Positions 10,180 to 18,453 of a stretch of 64,000 bases of DNA are shown here, in pieces. Origin of the DNA: Acidimicrobiia bacterium (GTDB lineage: Bacteria > Actinomycetota > Acidimicrobiia > Acidimicrobiales > Poriferisodalaceae). Position 1 is the first letter of the stretch. Each line of letters opens with the position of its first letter. Made by a program: the position numbers and the translations under genes. The notes beneath the pieces are model-generated. The model was given only the letters and a program-made list of their open reading frames with translations. It searched no databases and was not told the DNA's origin. The stretch lies in contig JAJEEO010000012.1 of assembly GCA_022820925.1 (NCBI GenBank), positions 248,001 through 312,000 of the forward strand, given 5' to 3'.

Positions 10180-11556
10180 TCAGCCGCCGAGCAGGAAGTC
10201 CAGCTCGCTGAAGTCAAGCTGGACGAAGCCGTCCGGGCTGGTCAGCTGCCCGCCCTCGACCACCACCATGAGCGGTGACTGGTTGCATGCGCCGGTCCAG
10301 ACCGTCGGCCCGGGGCAGGACACATCGGGGAAGCCCGGGATTTCCGTGCTCGAGTAGGTCGACAGCGCCTCCAGCACCGATGCGCGAGTGGCATCTGCCA
10401 ATCCTGCCGCAGTCAGCACGTCGCGCGCCGCGTAGATATTGGAAATGGCCCAGCCGGTGAGGCCCGCAGTCTGGGAGTTCTCGTCTCCATAGGTGTCGAG
10501 CACACGGACGATCAGATCGACCTCCTCGCCGCCGTCGACGGTCGGCGCGGCAGACACGATAGGACCGGCCCAGCCGTCGAGCGCCCCCGACTCGATCACG
10601 CCCTGCGCCATGCACAGATCGTTCGCGTAGGTGCTGCCGGTGTAGCCGACCGTGTCGACCGCGGCGGCAGCGGCGCCGCATTGCGCCCCGTCTGCCAGCA
10701 CGAACAGCCAGGCGTCGTTCTCCGGATTCGCAGCGCTGACCGGCCCGGTCAGGTCGGGCTCGAAGCCCAGTGGCACGACTTCGTTGATGATCATGCCGTT
10801 CGACTCCGCAATCGCCTGCAAGGCGGGGATGAAGGGCTCGAAGGCAGGATCGTCCGCGATGAACAGCGTCGCGGAGACATCGCCGCGGACGCTGGTTGCG
10901 TACACGAAGAACACCTGCGCCAGGCCCGGCAATCCCGGGTCCAGCGAGTAGACGCCTGGGATCAGGTAGTCGATGAAGTCGTTGCCGAGCGTGAGCGTGG
11001 GAACACCGGCCTCGGCCAGCAGCGCGGCGGCGGCTGCGGAGTTCGCAAGGAAGCCGGCGGCCACGACCAGGTGAATGTCGTCGGCGTTGATGAACTCCTG
11101 GGCGCATGCGACATGCGACTCGGGGGCATCGCCGGCACCGCAGACCACCAGCTCCATCGGATGCCCTCCGGCGCCGCCGCGTTCTGTATTGAAGTAGTCG
11201 ACGAACGCCTGGCTGGCGGAACGAACCTCGGGGAATGCGAGCAGCTCCTCGTCCTGTGCGATCAGACCGACCTTCACCGCGGGCAGCGAATCGTCGGCCA
11301 TGTGGCCCATGTCATCTGACATCTCGTCGTCAGACATGTCGTCTGACATCTCGCCATCGTCCATGTCGTCGGACACGTCCTCATCGGCCATGTCGTCCGC
11401 CGGCTCGTCGGCCATGTCCTCAGCAGGCGCCTCCGTGGCGGGTGCCCCCGCATCTGCGTCATCGGCGTCGCCGTCGTCTCCGCAGGCCGAAGCGAGCAAC
11501 GCGAAAGCGAACAGCAGCGCCAGCAGGCGCACGAAGCGCTTCGAACGGTCAGTCAT
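10180..11556 (-). CDS. ABC importer substrate-binding lipoprotein (LivJ-like)
   Basis: 458 aa from the ATG at 11556, preceded by GGAGGGGG; the frame extends upstream without support. Residues 1-24 form a lipoprotein signal with lipobox LASAC and lipidated Cys25. Residues 26-89 are an extremely acidic, Met-rich linker. From about 92 (VKVGLIAQ) it is a type I periplasmic-binding fold of the LivJ class. In a Gram-positive cell the protein would be tethered outside the membrane and feed the LivFGHM channel encoded downstream. The upstream region carries a 19-bp operator shared with the 2-oxoacid dehydrogenase promoter, linking uptake to oxidation. Confidence 0.88.
   Translation of the reverse strand: MTDRSKRFVRLLALLFAFALLASACGDDGDADDADAGAPATEAPAEDMADEPADDMADEDVSDDMDDGEMSDDMSDDEMSDDMGHMADDSLPAVKVGLIAQDEELLAFPEVRSASQAFVDYFNTERGGAGGHPMELVVCGAGDAPESHVACAQEFINADDIHLVVAAGFLANSAAAAALLAEAGVPTLTLGNDFIDYLIPGVYSLDPGLPGLAQVFFVYATSVRGDVSATLFIADDPAFEPFIPALQAIAESNGMIINEVVPLGFEPDLTGPVSAANPENDAWLFVLADGAQCGAAAAAVDTVGYTGSTYANDLCMAQGVIESGALDGWAGPIVSAAPTVDGGEEVDLIVRVLDTYGDENSQTAGLTGWAISNIYAARDVLTAAGLADATRASVLEALSTYSSTEIPGFPDVSCPGPTVWTGACNQSPLMVVVEGGQLTSPDGFVQLDFSELDFLLGG
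11290..11421 (-). repeat. Repetitive acidic Met-rich linker coding segment
   Basis: Codons 46-89 of the binding lipoprotein encode irregular repeats of the type DDM-S-DDEM and DMADE, visible in DNA as repeated GTCATCTGACAT-like words. The same kind of linker is found in the unrelated betaine-type binding lipoprotein at 55483. Confidence 0.75.
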
Positions 11557-11642
11557 GTGAGCAGCCCCCTCCACGATTCCCGAGCACCAGCCCGGGCTGC
11601 CGTGACTCGAATGATGCGACACTAATTGCGATATGCCTGCCA

Positions 11643-11661
11643 GACAAGTGAATCACTTGTC
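11643..11661. promoter_or_regulatory. Palindromic operator upstream of the binding-protein gene
   Basis: GACAAGTGA-A-TCACTTGTC is a perfect 9-bp inverted repeat around one central base, 87-105 bases upstream of the lipoprotein start. Read on the minus strand it contains TGATTCACTTGTC, identical over 13 bases to 13541-13553 in the E1/SDR promoter. Two further GATT cores (minus strand, at 11673 and 11685) lie 19 and 31 bases upstream. The adjacent tandem Lrp/AsnC protein is the obvious candidate binder. Confidence 0.7.
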
Positions 11662-11711
11662 ATGTCGTCAATCTGCCGCAGAATCCTGAGTCGACCGACG
11701 ATTTGACGGCT

Positions 11712-12653
11712 CTACGACAGCGACCCGGGTCCGAACTGCTCCTTGGCGATCCGCAAGTACGGCATGGTGTCGACCGAGCCGATTCCGTCCACCGCCCGCA
11801 AGCGGTCCAGTACCTCAGCGAGATGGTCATGGTCGTCGTACCAGAGCTCGGCGAGCACATCGAACCGGCCCAGCGTGCGTGCGACGACCGTCGATTCGGC
11901 GAGTTCGGCCACGGCTTCGGCTGCTGGACCTACCGGTCCCACGGCCTTCACGGCAATGCCGGAGAATCCGCCGATGCCCATGGCCTCGGGCACCGGGTGC
12001 GCCTCGATCCTGATCACATTGCCGCCGATGAGGTCGATGACGCGCTCGCGCACGGCCGCCTGCGACAGCCCGACGGTCGGTGCCAGTGCGGCGTAGGTGG
12101 CGCGGCCGTCCGCGATGAGCTCGCGCAGCAGTAGGCGGTCGATCTCGTCGAGTTCGCTGCCGGTGCGCACCGCTGGGTTCGTGCGGCGCACTGCGTGGCG
12201 GTTGCCGATGCCCGTCCAGTCCTGCTTCTCGTAGTGCAGCACTGTCGCCGACTGGAGCCGGCGCACACCGGCGATGCCGCGTACACGGTCGAGCGTTTCG
12301 GTGAGGCGGCGGTCATCGGCACAGCGCAGTTCCACCAGCAGGTCGAAACGCCCCGAGCTGATCGCTGCAAAGACCGCCTCGTCGATCTCGGCGATACGGG
12401 CCGCTGTCTTGTCGACCTCGCTGTCGACTTCCAGAAACGCGAACGCAAACACCCCCAGCCCGAGGCTCGCCGGATCGACGCGGCCGGTCACGATGACCAG
12501 GCGCTCGTCCAGCAATCGCTGGACACGGGCCCGCACCGCTGCCTGCGACAGCCCGACGGCAGGCGCGAGCGTGGCGTAGGTGGCTCGGCCGTCAGCGACC
12601 AGGGCACTGATCAGCGAGCGGTCGATGTCGTCGAGCACCGCCGGCTTGTTCAT
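11712..12653 (-). CDS. Tandem-duplicated Lrp/AsnC transcription regulator
   Basis: 313 aa, twice the usual 150 aa. It contains two complete Lrp/AsnC units in one chain: winged HTH at about 7-55 and 169-212, each followed by a RAM effector-binding domain (about 62-140 and 218-300). The recognition regions are nearly the same (GRATYATLAPAVGLSQAAVR against GRATYAALAPTVGLSQAAVR), so the fusion came from an internal duplication. Family members sense amino acids and wrap DNA as octamers. The gene overlaps the upstream SDR stop (ATGA) and lies between the importer and dehydrogenase operons, whose promoters share a sequence motif. It is probably their regulator and autoregulated through the SDR promoter (inference). 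Confidence 0.9.
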   Translation of the reverse strand: MNKPAVLDDIDRSLISALVADGRATYATLAPAVGLSQAAVRARVQRLLDERLVIVTGRVDPASLGLGVFAFAFLEVDSEVDKTAARIAEIDEAVFAAISSGRFDLLVELRCADDRRLTETLDRVRGIAGVRRLQSATVLHYEKQDWTGIGNRHAVRRTNPAVRTGSELDEIDRLLLRELIADGRATYAALAPTVGLSQAAVRERVIDLIGGNVIRIEAHPVPEAMGIGGFSGIAVKAVGPVGPAAEAVAELAESTVVARTLGRFDVLAELWYDDHDHLAEVLDRLRAVDGIGSVDTMPYLRIAKEQFGPGSLS

Positions 12654-13444
12654 GGGAGTGTCCCGGCATCGGGAAGATCTGCTGCGAGGTGTGCCATGAC
12701 CTCTGCGCTGTAACCCACACCGATGCCGTCATGAGCTCCGACGAGCGAACCGGTCAGCGGCGCACTGGCCGCGCTGGCAAGGAATTGGAACACAGGGCCC
12801 ATGTCTGCCGCCGATCGGTGGACGCCATTGGCGGTCATCCGGCGGATGACCTCCAACTCGCCAGTAGAACCGGCGTCCATCTCGCTCTCGACAAGGCCGG
12901 GCAGCACTGCGTTGACGCGGATCTGCCGCTGACCGAGCTCGAGTGCCCAAGTCCTCACCAGCATGTCCAGCGCGGCCTTGGAAGCGGAGTACGCCGCCAT
13001 GCCCGGCGTGGTGACCGAGCCAGCAGGCGAGCTGGTGACGATGACCGATCCGCCAGCCGGCATCAAGCCGATGCCGCAGGCAAGTGCTCTCGCGAGACCG
13101 AGCGTGTTGACGTCGAAAACCTGTTCGAACACGGCAAGATCGAGTTCGTCGATCTCGCCGTGGTGAATATCGATGCCGGCGTTCAGCACGAGACAGTCGA
13201 TGTGGGCGACCTGCTCGGCAATGGCCGCGAACCCGTCTCTCACCGAGGCGACGCTGGCGACGTCCATGGGGACGAATGTCATGCCGGCTTGCATCGCAGG
13301 TTCCGATGCGTCGCGCCGGCCGGTGATGGCGACTGAAGCACCGGCATTCGCCAAGTGCACTGCCACTGCCCAGCCGATGCCGGCAGTGCCGCCGACGATC
13401 ACGATGCGACGGCCGGCGACCGAGAACGGGTCTGCCGCAGTCAT
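12650..13444 (-). CDS. Short-chain dehydrogenase/reductase
   Basis: 264 aa from the ATG at 13444 (MTAAD); the frame extends 15 codons further upstream without support. Rossmann motif GGTAGIG is at 18-24, then NAG (VLNAGI), a catalytic Ser in TSSPAG, and YSASK with catalytic Tyr and Lys. It is a classical NAD(P)-dependent SDR of unknown substrate. It is co-transcribed with the tandem regulator (4-base overlap) and divergent from E1, so it may reduce or oxidise a branched 2-hydroxy or 3-hydroxy acid intermediate (inference). Confidence 0.88.
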   Translation of the reverse strand: MTAADPFSVAGRRIVIVGGTAGIGWAVAVHLANAGASVAITGRRDASEPAMQAGMTFVPMDVASVASVRDGFAAIAEQVAHIDCLVLNAGIDIHHGEIDELDLAVFEQVFDVNTLGLARALACGIGLMPAGGSVIVTSSPAGSVTTPGMAAYSASKAALDMLVRTWALELGQRQIRVNAVLPGLVESEMDAGSTGELEVIRRMTANGVHRSAADMGPVFQFLASAASAPLTGSLVGAHDGIGVGYSAEVMAHLAADLPDAGTLP

Positions 13445-13509
13445 GATGCGTGACCGTACCAGTCGCCACGCGGTGGAACGAAATGGCACCAGACAACGGC
13501 GTCACAGTT

Positions 13510-13583
13510 GATTTCTTGGCACAGTGGCGCAATGATCGATGATTCACTTGTCGAATCGATGATTGCCCTGTGATTCACATTCA
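13510..13583. promoter_or_regulatory. Phased Lrp/AsnC-like sites in the SDR/E1 divergent promoter
   Basis: Four same-direction degenerate copies of one 12-mer start at 13510 (TGATTTCTTGGC), 13541 (TGATTCACTTGT), 13561 (TGATTGCCCTGT) and 13572 (TGATTCACATTC). Start-to-start distances are 31, 20 and 11 bases, close to three, two and one helical turns. This is the spacing expected for a wrapping Lrp-type octamer. The second copy matches the operator before the binding-protein gene over 13 bases. The array lies 54-127 bases before the E1 start and 66-139 before the SDR start. Confidence 0.65.
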
Positions 13584-13636
13584 GAGTGTGTCACGCTCGC
13601 GGAGGTCCGCGACACGGCTGAGGCGAAGGAGTGAGC

Positions 13637-15715
13637 GTGCATCAGATTCTCGACCCCGATGGCGAACTCGTCGATGTCGCACCCGATCTCAGCGACGATC
13701 AGCTTGTCGATCTGTTGCGCAAGGTGCTCACGGCGCGAATAGTTGACGAGAAGCTGCTGAACCTGCAGCGCCAGGGTCGCATCCCGGCCTACTACCAATC
13801 GAGCGGTCAAGAGGCAGCCGCCGGGGCTGCGTTAGCCCTGCGGCCCACCGATTGGATCTTCACCGCCTACCGCGAGCTGCCGCTGTGGATCGGCCGCAAC
13901 ATGGACCTCCGCAGCGCCGTGGGTTTCTGGCTGGGCATTCCCGACGACGACGACATCTGGGACGTGCACGGCGACCGGATCACACGCCTCAACGCCACTA
14001 TCGGAACGCATCTGCCGCACGCCGTCGGGTTCGGGTATGCGTGCGCGCTGCGTGGTAAGGACACCGTGACGTTGGCCGTCTTCGGCGACGGCGCCACCTC
14101 CGAGTCGGACTTCAACGCCGCCATGAACTTCGCCGGCGTGTGGAAGACGCCCACGGTCTTCCTGTGCCAGAACAACCAGGTGGCGCAGTCGACGACGCTC
14201 GACAAGCAGACTGCGGCCGAAACGCTCGCTCACAAGGCACAGGCCTACGGCTTTGCCGGGGTGCGGGTGGACGGTATGGACCCGCTGGCGATGTACCAGG
14301 CCGTGATCGAGGCACGTGCGCGCGCCGCAACCGGCGCGGGTCCCACGTTCATTGAGATGAACACCTATCGGTACGCCCCCCATTCCACCTACGACGGCAC
14401 GCCGGTGTACCGGACGCCCGACGACGAGGCGGTGTGGCGCGAGCGCGACCCCGTCCGCCGGATGCGCAGCTTCCTAGAGCACAAGGGCCTGTGGCGCAGC
14501 GAGACCGAAGAGCAGATGAGCGCCGACCTCGGGTCGCAGCTCGAATCGATCATCGATGAGCTCGAGGCGCGTCCGGGCGTCGGCCGGGACTACTCGCCAC
14601 GGTACCTCTTTGCCCGGGCCCCTCAGCAGCTTGTCGCGCAGCTTTATCGCGAACAGGACGACGTGGGTGAGCCCAGGACGAAGTTTGCTCCCGAGGAGAT
14701 CTGGGAGATCGGGCCCGAGCCGGAGCCGTCGGGGCCCACGCGGCGAGTCGACCTGACAGAAGCGCTCAACATGACCCTCATCGATGCATTCGAGCGTGAC
14801 GACTCGCTGATTGCGCTCGGAGAGGACGTCGGCCTCGAAGGCGGCGTGTTCCGCGTGACCGAGCACATGGCGGAGCGCTTCGGCGACCAGCGAGTAGTCG
14901 ACACGCCGCTGTGCGAGACCGGCATTGTGGGCACGTCGGTCGGCATGGCGATGGGCGGGTTCCGCCCGGTCGCCGAGATGGAGTTCGCCGGTTTCGTATA
15001 CCCGGCATTCGACCAGGTCGTCGGCCATGTCGGACGTCTTCGCTGGCGCTACCGGGGCCACATGACCGCCCCGATCGTCATCCGCATGCCGGTGGGCACC
15101 AATACCGGGGCGTACGAATTCCACACCGACTCGCCTGAGAGCTACTTCACTCACGCTCCTGGCCTGGTGGTGGTGTACCCGTCGACGCCGTACGACGCGA
15201 AGGGTCTGCTGGAGACGGCGCTGTGCAGCCCCGACCCGGTCATGTTCTTCGAGCCGATCGCGCTGTATCGAGGGTTGTCCGGAGACGTGCCGGTGGCGCC
15301 GTACTCGATCCCGTTCGGACGAGCGGCGATGCGTCTCACGGGCACCGACGTCACGGTCGTGACCTTCGGCCCGCCACAGCATGAAGCCCAGAAGGCCGCT
15401 GCTGCGCTCGACACCGAAGGCGTCTCGGTCGAGGTCATCGACCTGCGCACGCTGTATCCGTGGGACACCGAGATGGTGCTCGACAGCGTGGCCAAGACCG
15501 GACGCCTCGTAGTAGCCCATGAGGACCATACGAGCGGCGGCGTGGGTGCCGAGATTCTGGCAACCGTCGCCGAACAGGCTGCCTACTCACTCGAGAGCCC
15601 GCCGGTGCGAGTGGCCCACATGGACGTGTTCTGGGGGCCGACCCAGCTCGAGAAATACTCCGCGATCACCGCAGAGCGCATCGCCGCAGGCGTACGCCGG
15701 GCGATGGCTGGTTGA
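13637..15715 (+). CDS. Fused E1 alpha-beta subunit of a branched-chain 2-oxoacid dehydrogenase-type complex
   Basis: 692 aa. GTG at 13637 is chosen over the in-frame GTG at 13631 because GAAGGA ends at 13630, giving a 6-base spacing. Residues 1-350 are E1 alpha with the thiamine diphosphate motif GDG (150-152) to NN (179-180). From about 370 (DLTEALNMTL) it is E1 beta. E1 decarboxylates a 2-oxoacid and passes the acyl group to the lipoyl arm of E2, encoded 12 bases downstream. Separate alpha and beta chains are the norm in this group, so the fusion is notable. A branched-chain substrate is inferred from sequence type and the neighbouring importer; acetoin or pyruvate enzymes are close alternatives. 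No E3 gene is nearby. Confidence 0.85.
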   Translation: MHQILDPDGELVDVAPDLSDDQLVDLLRKVLTARIVDEKLLNLQRQGRIPAYYQSSGQEAAAGAALALRPTDWIFTAYRELPLWIGRNMDLRSAVGFWLGIPDDDDIWDVHGDRITRLNATIGTHLPHAVGFGYACALRGKDTVTLAVFGDGATSESDFNAAMNFAGVWKTPTVFLCQNNQVAQSTTLDKQTAAETLAHKAQAYGFAGVRVDGMDPLAMYQAVIEARARAATGAGPTFIEMNTYRYAPHSTYDGTPVYRTPDDEAVWRERDPVRRMRSFLEHKGLWRSETEEQMSADLGSQLESIIDELEARPGVGRDYSPRYLFARAPQQLVAQLYREQDDVGEPRTKFAPEEIWEIGPEPEPSGPTRRVDLTEALNMTLIDAFERDDSLIALGEDVGLEGGVFRVTEHMAERFGDQRVVDTPLCETGIVGTSVGMAMGGFRPVAEMEFAGFVYPAFDQVVGHVGRLRWRYRGHMTAPIVIRMPVGTNTGAYEFHTDSPESYFTHAPGLVVVYPSTPYDAKGLLETALCSPDPVMFFEPIALYRGLSGDVPVAPYSIPFGRAAMRLTGTDVTVVTFGPPQHEAQKAAAALDTEGVSVEVIDLRTLYPWDTEMVLDSVAKTGRLVVAHEDHTSGGVGAEILATVAEQAAYSLESPPVRVAHMDVFWGPTQLEKYSAITAERIAAGVRRAMAG

Positions 15716-15727
15716 ACAGGCCGCGCC

Positions 15728-17143
15728 ATGGCTGAGATCTTCCTGCTGCCCAAGATCGGCGACGCAATGGTCGAGGCTGAGATCGTCGAGTGGTACGTGG
15801 CAGAGGGCGACCAGATCGAGCTCGACCAGTTGGTCTGTTCGGTGGAGACCGACAAGTCGGTGGTCGAGTTGTCGAGCCCGTACCGTGGCACGGTGCTTGC
15901 GCTCGGTGGCGAACCCGGCGATGTCGTCGCCGTCGGCGAGCCGATCATCGCTGTAGGCGCGGCGGGTGAATCGCTGCCAGCGCAGATGAGAGCAGGCACG
16001 ACAGAGCGCACTGCCGCGGCCGTTGTTGAGGGAGTCGCCGGAGCATCCGTCGCGCCCGAAACGGCGCGCCAGGATGCCGTCGCGGAGGTTTCAACAGCGG
16101 GAGCAGCGACTGGCGCGAGCGTCATCTCGTCTCCGTTGGTGCGACGTCTCGCCGCCGAGAATGCCGTGGATATTGCGTCGGTCTCGGGCAGCGGCACCGG
16201 TGGACGTGTGACTCGCGCGGATGTCCTGCAGGCAATCGAGGCTCGCTTGACGGCCGTGATAGCACACCGGCCGGATTCCACTCCCGATATAGGGTCAAGC
16301 TGCGCTAGCGGGACGGTGCGAGCCATGCCCAAGGTGCGCAAAGCGGCTCGCGATGCAGGCATCGACCTCGCCCAAGTGCGCGGGAGCGGCCCAGACGGTG
16401 CCGTCACACTCGCCGATCTGACGGCTGTCGCGGACGGCCCCTCGGGAGCTCAGCCCAGCGCTACACGGGAGCACCGCGAACGACTGAGTGCAACGCGGCG
16501 TTCCATCGCGGCACACCTGACTGAGTCGGCGCGGACCATCCCACAGTTCACGGCAATGGTGGATGTCGATGCCAGCGGCCTGCTGGCAACCCGGGCCGCC
16601 CTGCGCGATCGCCTGGAATTGCCGGTGCCGCTCGACGCGGTTTTCATCGCACTGCTCATCCCGGTGTTACGCGAACATCCCGTCATCAACGCTCGCCTCG
16701 ACGGCGATGAGGCCGTGTACTTCGGGCGCTACGACATCGGCGTTGCGGTCGATACGCCGAATGGACTGCTGGTGCCAGTCGTGCGCGACGCTGACCTGCG
16801 CTCGGTGGCATCGCTGGCGCAAGAGATTGATCGCCTGGCTGCCGCGGCCCGAGAACGCACGATCTCCCCTGATGAGCTCGCCGATCCGACATGCACCGTC
16901 AACAACGTCGGCGCGGTCGGCATCGAGGCCGGCACGCCGATGCTGCCCGTCCGCACCAGCACCATCGTGGCGTTCGGAGCCGCCCGGGCGCAGGTACGGC
17001 TGAACAACGGCAACCCCGTCGAAGTACCGGTCATGACCATCTCAGCCACGTTCGACCACCGGCTCATCGACGGTGGCATGAGCGGTCGGTTTCTCTCCCA
17101 GCTCCGCGAGCACCTCGAGGTACCCGCACTCGGGTTGCTCTAG
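15728..17143 (+). CDS. Dihydrolipoamide acyltransferase (E2) with two peripheral-subunit-binding domains
   Basis: 471 aa. The N-terminal lipoyl domain (1-78) carries lipoyl Lys43 in ETDKS. After a linker rich in Ala, Thr and Glu come two peripheral-subunit-binding-like domains: 133-170 (SPLVRRLAAENAVDIASVSG) and 199-236 (MPKVRKAARDAGIDLAQVRG). The catalytic domain follows, ending with the active-site motif DHRLIDGG. E2 transfers the acyl group to CoA. One E1/E3-binding domain is normal; two are unusual. The gene follows E1 by 12 bases and ends just before the convergent vapC. Confidence 0.9.
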   Translation: MAEIFLLPKIGDAMVEAEIVEWYVAEGDQIELDQLVCSVETDKSVVELSSPYRGTVLALGGEPGDVVAVGEPIIAVGAAGESLPAQMRAGTTERTAAAVVEGVAGASVAPETARQDAVAEVSTAGAATGASVISSPLVRRLAAENAVDIASVSGSGTGGRVTRADVLQAIEARLTAVIAHRPDSTPDIGSSCASGTVRAMPKVRKAARDAGIDLAQVRGSGPDGAVTLADLTAVADGPSGAQPSATREHRERLSATRRSIAAHLTESARTIPQFTAMVDVDASGLLATRAALRDRLELPVPLDAVFIALLIPVLREHPVINARLDGDEAVYFGRYDIGVAVDTPNGLLVPVVRDADLRSVASLAQEIDRLAAAARERTISPDELADPTCTVNNVGAVGIEAGTPMLPVRTSTIVAFGAARAQVRLNNGNPVEVPVMTISATFDHRLIDGGMSGRFLSQLREHLEVPALGLL

Positions 17144-17164
17144 CGCCCGCTAGTTCGAAACTGC

Positions 17165-17602
17165 TCACCGAACGAACGGGTTCCTCGTCACGAGCTGGGG
17201 GAACATCGCGAAGTCGCGGTCGTTGGTCAGCAAGACGTCGACACCATTGGCCAGGCAGATCGCTGCGATCTTGGCGTCGTGGATCTTGGGGCCGCGAACA
17301 TTCAGGCCGTTCACGATCTCCGACAAGGTGTCCATGAAGCCAGCGGTCTCGCCGATCAGCCGGCACGACGGCGACGCCGTCCACGCCTCGAGCTGGCGCC
17401 ATGCCTGATCGGTCGTGCTCACGCTGTCTCCCCAGGCGCGACGATTCGTTGTCACTCCCAAGAACTCGTAACAGCAGGGCCACGGGATGGCCCAGAGATC
17501 GGGCCCACCGGCGAGTTCCCCCAGGAGACGCATCGCCTCATGCCAGTACGGTGAGCTGCGGCGGTGGGCGTACACGAGGATGTTCGTGTCGACGGCAATC
17601 AT
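17165..17602 (-). CDS. vapC: VapC-type PIN-domain ribonuclease toxin
   Basis: 145 aa starting MIAVDTN at 17602, where ATG overlaps the antitoxin stop by 4 bases (an ATG 15 bases upstream is less likely). PIN-domain acids are visible: Asp5 (VDTN), Glu46 (CYEF), the Asp in KIHDAKI and the TNDRDF Asp. PIN toxins are Mg-dependent endoribonucleases, usually cutting tRNA or rRNA, and are held inactive by the cognate VapB. The pair is convergent with the E2 gene. Its genomic role (addiction, stress or remnant) is not evident. Confidence 0.9.
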   Translation of the reverse strand: MIAVDTNILVYAHRRSSPYWHEAMRLLGELAGGPDLWAIPWPCCYEFLGVTTNRRAWGDSVSTTDQAWRQLEAWTASPSCRLIGETAGFMDTLSEIVNGLNVRGPKIHDAKIAAICLANGVDVLLTNDRDFAMFPQLVTRNPFVR

Positions 17603-17871
17603 TCCGGCTTCGGCCATTCCCGTTCGCTCATTTCGAGCATCTCGGCGAATGTGAATTTCTCGAACGGGTTCGGTCCGTCCGGGTCCCCGACGCTCAGATC
17701 AGGCAGCTTGTAGCCGGTCGGCGGGGGTTTCTCCAGTACTAATCGCAGGCCTTCCTCGATGACGGCTCGCAGCGTCTGGCCGGTTTCCTTGGCGTGCCGC
17801 TTAGCTCGCTTCAGCAACTCGTCATGCACGTCAATCGTTGTCTTCACGTCACCCAGAGTACCCATACCCAT
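17599..17871 (-). CDS. vapB: VapB-type ribbon-helix-helix antitoxin
   Basis: Up to 90 aa. A ribbon-helix-helix N-terminus (VKTTIDVHDELLKRAK) is followed by a C-terminal tail (from about 50) that would wrap the toxin. The ATG at 17871 lies inside the palindromic operator. The in-frame GTG at 17847 gives VKTTIDV, the usual first residues of this family, so the protein may start there, on a short leader. Transcription of vapBC is probably autorepressed by the complex at 17859-17890. Confidence 0.85.
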   Translation of the reverse strand: MGMGTLGDVKTTIDVHDELLKRAKRHAKETGQTLRAVIEEGLRLVLEKPPPTGYKLPDLSVGDPDGPNPFEKFTFAEMLEMSEREWPKPE

Positions 17872-17890
17872 GAATATGGGAGATATGGGT
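17859..17890. promoter_or_regulatory. Palindromic vapBC operator
   Basis: ACCCATA-CCCAT is followed, after GAAT, by ATGGG-AG-ATATGGGT: two nested inverted copies of CCCAT(A) around the first possible vapB start codon. Toxin-antitoxin pairs of this type usually autoregulate through such repeats. Confidence 0.65.
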
Positions 17891-17957
17891 CCGATGAGTC
17901 AAGCCACTTTTCGTCAGCAGCCGCACGCCGACGCCGTGAGGCGCAACGGGGCGTCGA

Positions 17958-18353
17958 TCAGGAGTCCGACGAGCTGAGCGGCGCGCAGTCTGAACCGCAG
18001 TTGGGATTGGTCGCCGGGGTTGCCGGCGTTGCAGGCCGGTGCAGGACACCATTGGTCGGCCGCAGTTCCAGTTCGAGCCCGTCAGCCCCGTCGGCCGTGC
18101 GGGCCACGGCATCCACGATCATCGAGTAGCCGCCCGGCTCGTACGGCGGCCACAGCACCGAGATCGTCGGCCGCTGCGCCACATTGGCCGCCGCCGAACG
18201 GCTGGCGCCGCACCGCAGCACGTCACCGTCGAGCCGCATCGCCAAGTGGGCGATGTGCGGCGTGGCGTCGTCGCGCACCGTCAGCACGTAGGCAGCGTTG
18301 CCGAACTGCTCCATCTGCTTGCCGATGTCGCCGGGCTCCACGGGGATGCTCAT
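17958..18353 (-). CDS. FMN-binding split-barrel (pyridoxamine 5'-phosphate oxidase-like) protein
   Basis: 131 aa from the ATG at 18353 (MSIPVEPGD). It resembles small actinobacterial split-barrel proteins that bind FMN or F420, with the strand patterns PHIAHLAMRLDGDVLRC, SAAANVAQRPTISVLWPP and GYSMIVDAVA. Its enzymatic role is unknown. The last 25 residues are a low-complexity Ala/Thr/Pro/Ser tail with repeated PAT, probably disordered. It stands alone between vapB and the tRNA gene. Confidence 0.65.
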   Translation of the reverse strand: MSIPVEPGDIGKQMEQFGNAAYVLTVRDDATPHIAHLAMRLDGDVLRCGASRSAAANVAQRPTISVLWPPYEPGGYSMIVDAVARTADGADGLELELRPTNGVLHRPATPATPATNPNCGSDCAPLSSSDS

Positions 18354-18453
18354 GTGCCCGACGATATGCCCGCAGCGCACCGCCCGCGCGCCGGATTGTC
18401 GAGGCGGCTCCCCCTCGATTCAGAGCAGCGCGCTGGTATCGTCGTGAGGCCTC

